From an uncultured Coriobacteriaceae bacterium (GTDB lineage: Bacteria; Actinomycetota; Coriobacteriia; Coriobacteriales; Eggerthellaceae): DNA of 5,463 nt. Under the pieces are notes generated by a model. That model was not told where the DNA came from. It saw only the letters and a program-made list of their open reading frames with translations, and did not search any database. Location: assembly GCA_902767025.1 (NCBI GenBank), contig CACXFZ010000255.1:1-5463 (forward strand), in the 5' to 3' direction. Position 1 is the first letter of the stretch; the number at the start of each line of letters is the position of its first letter. Made by a program: the position numbers and the translations under genes. Shown here in pieces: positions 4,382 through 5,463 of this stretch.

Positions 4382-5463
4382 ATGAACTTCGTAACCCCTG
4401 CGGGATTTCGCGACATCATGCCCGACGAGGCGCTGCGCCGCGAGCAGATGATCCAGCGCGTGCAAGCGTGCTTTGCCGAATACGGGTACGCCCCGATCGA
4501 GACGCCCACGCTCGAACGCATGGACGTGATGCAAGCCGGCGGGCGCATTCCCGCGACCCCGTTCAAGCTCTTCGACGCGGCAGGCGACTTGCTGGCTCTG
4601 CGTCCCGACATCACCCGGCAAGTGGCCCGCATGTGCGCCACGCGCCTGCGCGGACAGGCGGGGCCGTTCAAGTTCCGCTACACGCAGCGCGTCTTTCGCG
4701 AGACCGACAACCAGGCGGCGGCGCGCGAGCTCACGCAGATCGGCTTGGAGAACATCGGCGAAGCGGGTGTGGACACCGACGCCGAAGTGGTGTCGCTGTT
4801 CGCCCAGGCCCTGCGCACGTGCGGGCTGGAGCAGTTCGTGATCGTGCTGGGCACGGTGGGCGTGCTGCGCGCCCTGCTGGAAGCGTGCGAGGCGCCGGGT
4901 TCGTGGAAGAACCAGGTGCTGTCGGCCTACCACCGCTCGAACTTCACCGAGCTGGGCAGGCTCGTGTCCGACGGCAGCGTGTCGGAGCCGTTCGCGCACG
5001 CCCTGGCGTCGCTGCCGCGCATCCGCGGTGGGCGAGAGGCCATCGGGCAGGCGCGCGCCTTGGTGGAGCCGCTGGGCTGCGTCGACGGCCTGGACGATTT
5101 GGATGCCACCTTCGCCCGGCTGGCCGACGACGGGCTGGCCGACGTGCTGATGGTCGACTTCAGCATCATGAGCTCGTTCGACTACTATTCCGGGCTCGTG
5201 TTCGAGGCCTATGCTCCCGGCATGGGGGCGTCGCTGGGTTCGGGCGGACGCTACGACCAGATGCTTTCCGCCTACGACGGCGTCTCGCGCCCCGCATCGG
5301 GCTTCGCCTTCTACCTGGAGGCCATCTCGTCCGCCGTTCTGGCGAACGATGGGCAGGCTCGCGCCGAACGGCCCTTGCGCATCGCGGTGCCGAAGGGCTC
5401 GCTTGCCAAGGACACGGTGGCCAGTCTGGCGGCGGCCGGCCTGGACACCACGGGCCTGGACGA
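4382..5463 (+). CDS. hisZ/hisG: HisZ-HisG fusion: ATP phosphoribosyltransferase, regulatory plus catalytic (3' end outside window)
   Basis: The enzyme joins ATP and PRPP to form phosphoribosyl-ATP, the first, histidine-inhibited step of histidine biosynthesis in the cytosol. 360 codons are present with no stop. Residues 1 to about 320 are HisZ, a class II histidyl-tRNA-synthetase-like regulatory subunit: MNFVTPAGFRDIMPDE at the N-terminus, RPDITRQVARM (74-84), motif 2-like FKFRYTQRVFRETDNQ (96-111), and motif 3-like YYSGLVFEAY...LGSGGRYDQML (268-295). After a short linker (about 321-330) the frame continues into LRIAVPKGSLAKDTVASLAAAGLD, the start of short-form HisG. Short HisG normally needs HisZ as a separate subunit; here they are one chain, predicted to total about 530-550 residues. 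No ribosome binding site or stop separates the halves, though a TTG codon sits at the join (5375). The start at 4382 is supported by the RBS and the family N-terminus. Confidence 0.93.
   Translation, partial: MNFVTPAGFRDIMPDEALRREQMIQRVQACFAEYGYAPIETPTLERMDVMQAGGRIPATPFKLFDAAGDLLALRPDITRQVARMCATRLRGQAGPFKFRYTQRVFRETDNQAAARELTQIGLENIGEAGVDTDAEVVSLFAQALRTCGLEQFVIVLGTVGVLRALLEACEAPGSWKNQVLSAYHRSNFTELGRLVSDGSVSEPFAHALASLPRIRGGREAIGQARALVEPLGCVDGLDDLDATFARLADDGLADVLMVDFSIMSSFDYYSGLVFEAYAPGMGASLGSGGRYDQMLSAYDGVSRPASGFAFYLEAISSAVLANDGQARAERPLRIAVPKGSLAKDTVASLAAAGLDTTGLD

Noticed and set aside
4116..4385. 89-codon plus-strand open frame in the hisZ upstream region, including a CRLC motif
   Set aside because: Runs through the promoter, palindrome and leader hairpin and into the hisZ start; two cysteines alone do not make a domain.

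Overview
The window is GC-rich (except for a short AT-rich patch at about 2925-2990) and gene-dense. It has the look of a high-GC Gram-positive chromosome. The strongest taxonomic hint is a gene that joins HisZ and HisG in one reading frame. Together with GatB and a Zn-ribbon/single-TM/extracytoplasmic protein, this suggests an actinobacterium of the Coriobacteriia/Eggerthellales type. That placement is inference and was not tested.

Layout, left to right. (1) 1-863 (+): the C-terminal part of gatB, the tRNA-dependent amidotransferase subunit, cut by the window edge. (2) 950-2185 (+): a full-length cytosine deaminase (codA), probably co-transcribed with gatB. (3) 2182-2715 (-): a LOG-family nucleotide phosphoribohydrolase, convergent with codA; the two stop codons interlock in a single CTAG. 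(4) 2716-3203: a 488-bp divergent intergenic region. It holds a pair of 50-bp imperfect inverted repeats with 26 bp perfectly conserved, around a 98-bp spacer with an AT-rich core, plus a separate REP-like perfect hairpin and the likely promoters of the flanking genes. (5) 3204-4085 (+): a predicted membrane protein with an N-terminal zinc ribbon and an extracytoplasmic domain of unknown function. (6) 4086-4381: a control region with a sigma70-type promoter whose -10 box is the centre of a 26-bp palindrome, a second possible -10 and a leader hairpin. (7) 4382-5463 (+): a hisZ-hisG fusion, running off the right edge.

The genes do not form one pathway. They are housekeeping and metabolic functions: charging of Gln/Asn tRNA, pyrimidine salvage, nucleotide base release, and histidine biosynthesis, next to one uncharacterised envelope protein. 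The cytosine deaminase and the LOG protein both act on nucleobases or nucleotides, but they are convergent and need not be co-regulated. I see no defence system, CRISPR array, transposase, tRNA or rRNA. The most notable items are the dispersed-repeat candidates at 2853-3050 and 3138-3164, and the operator-like palindrome in front of the fused histidine gene.
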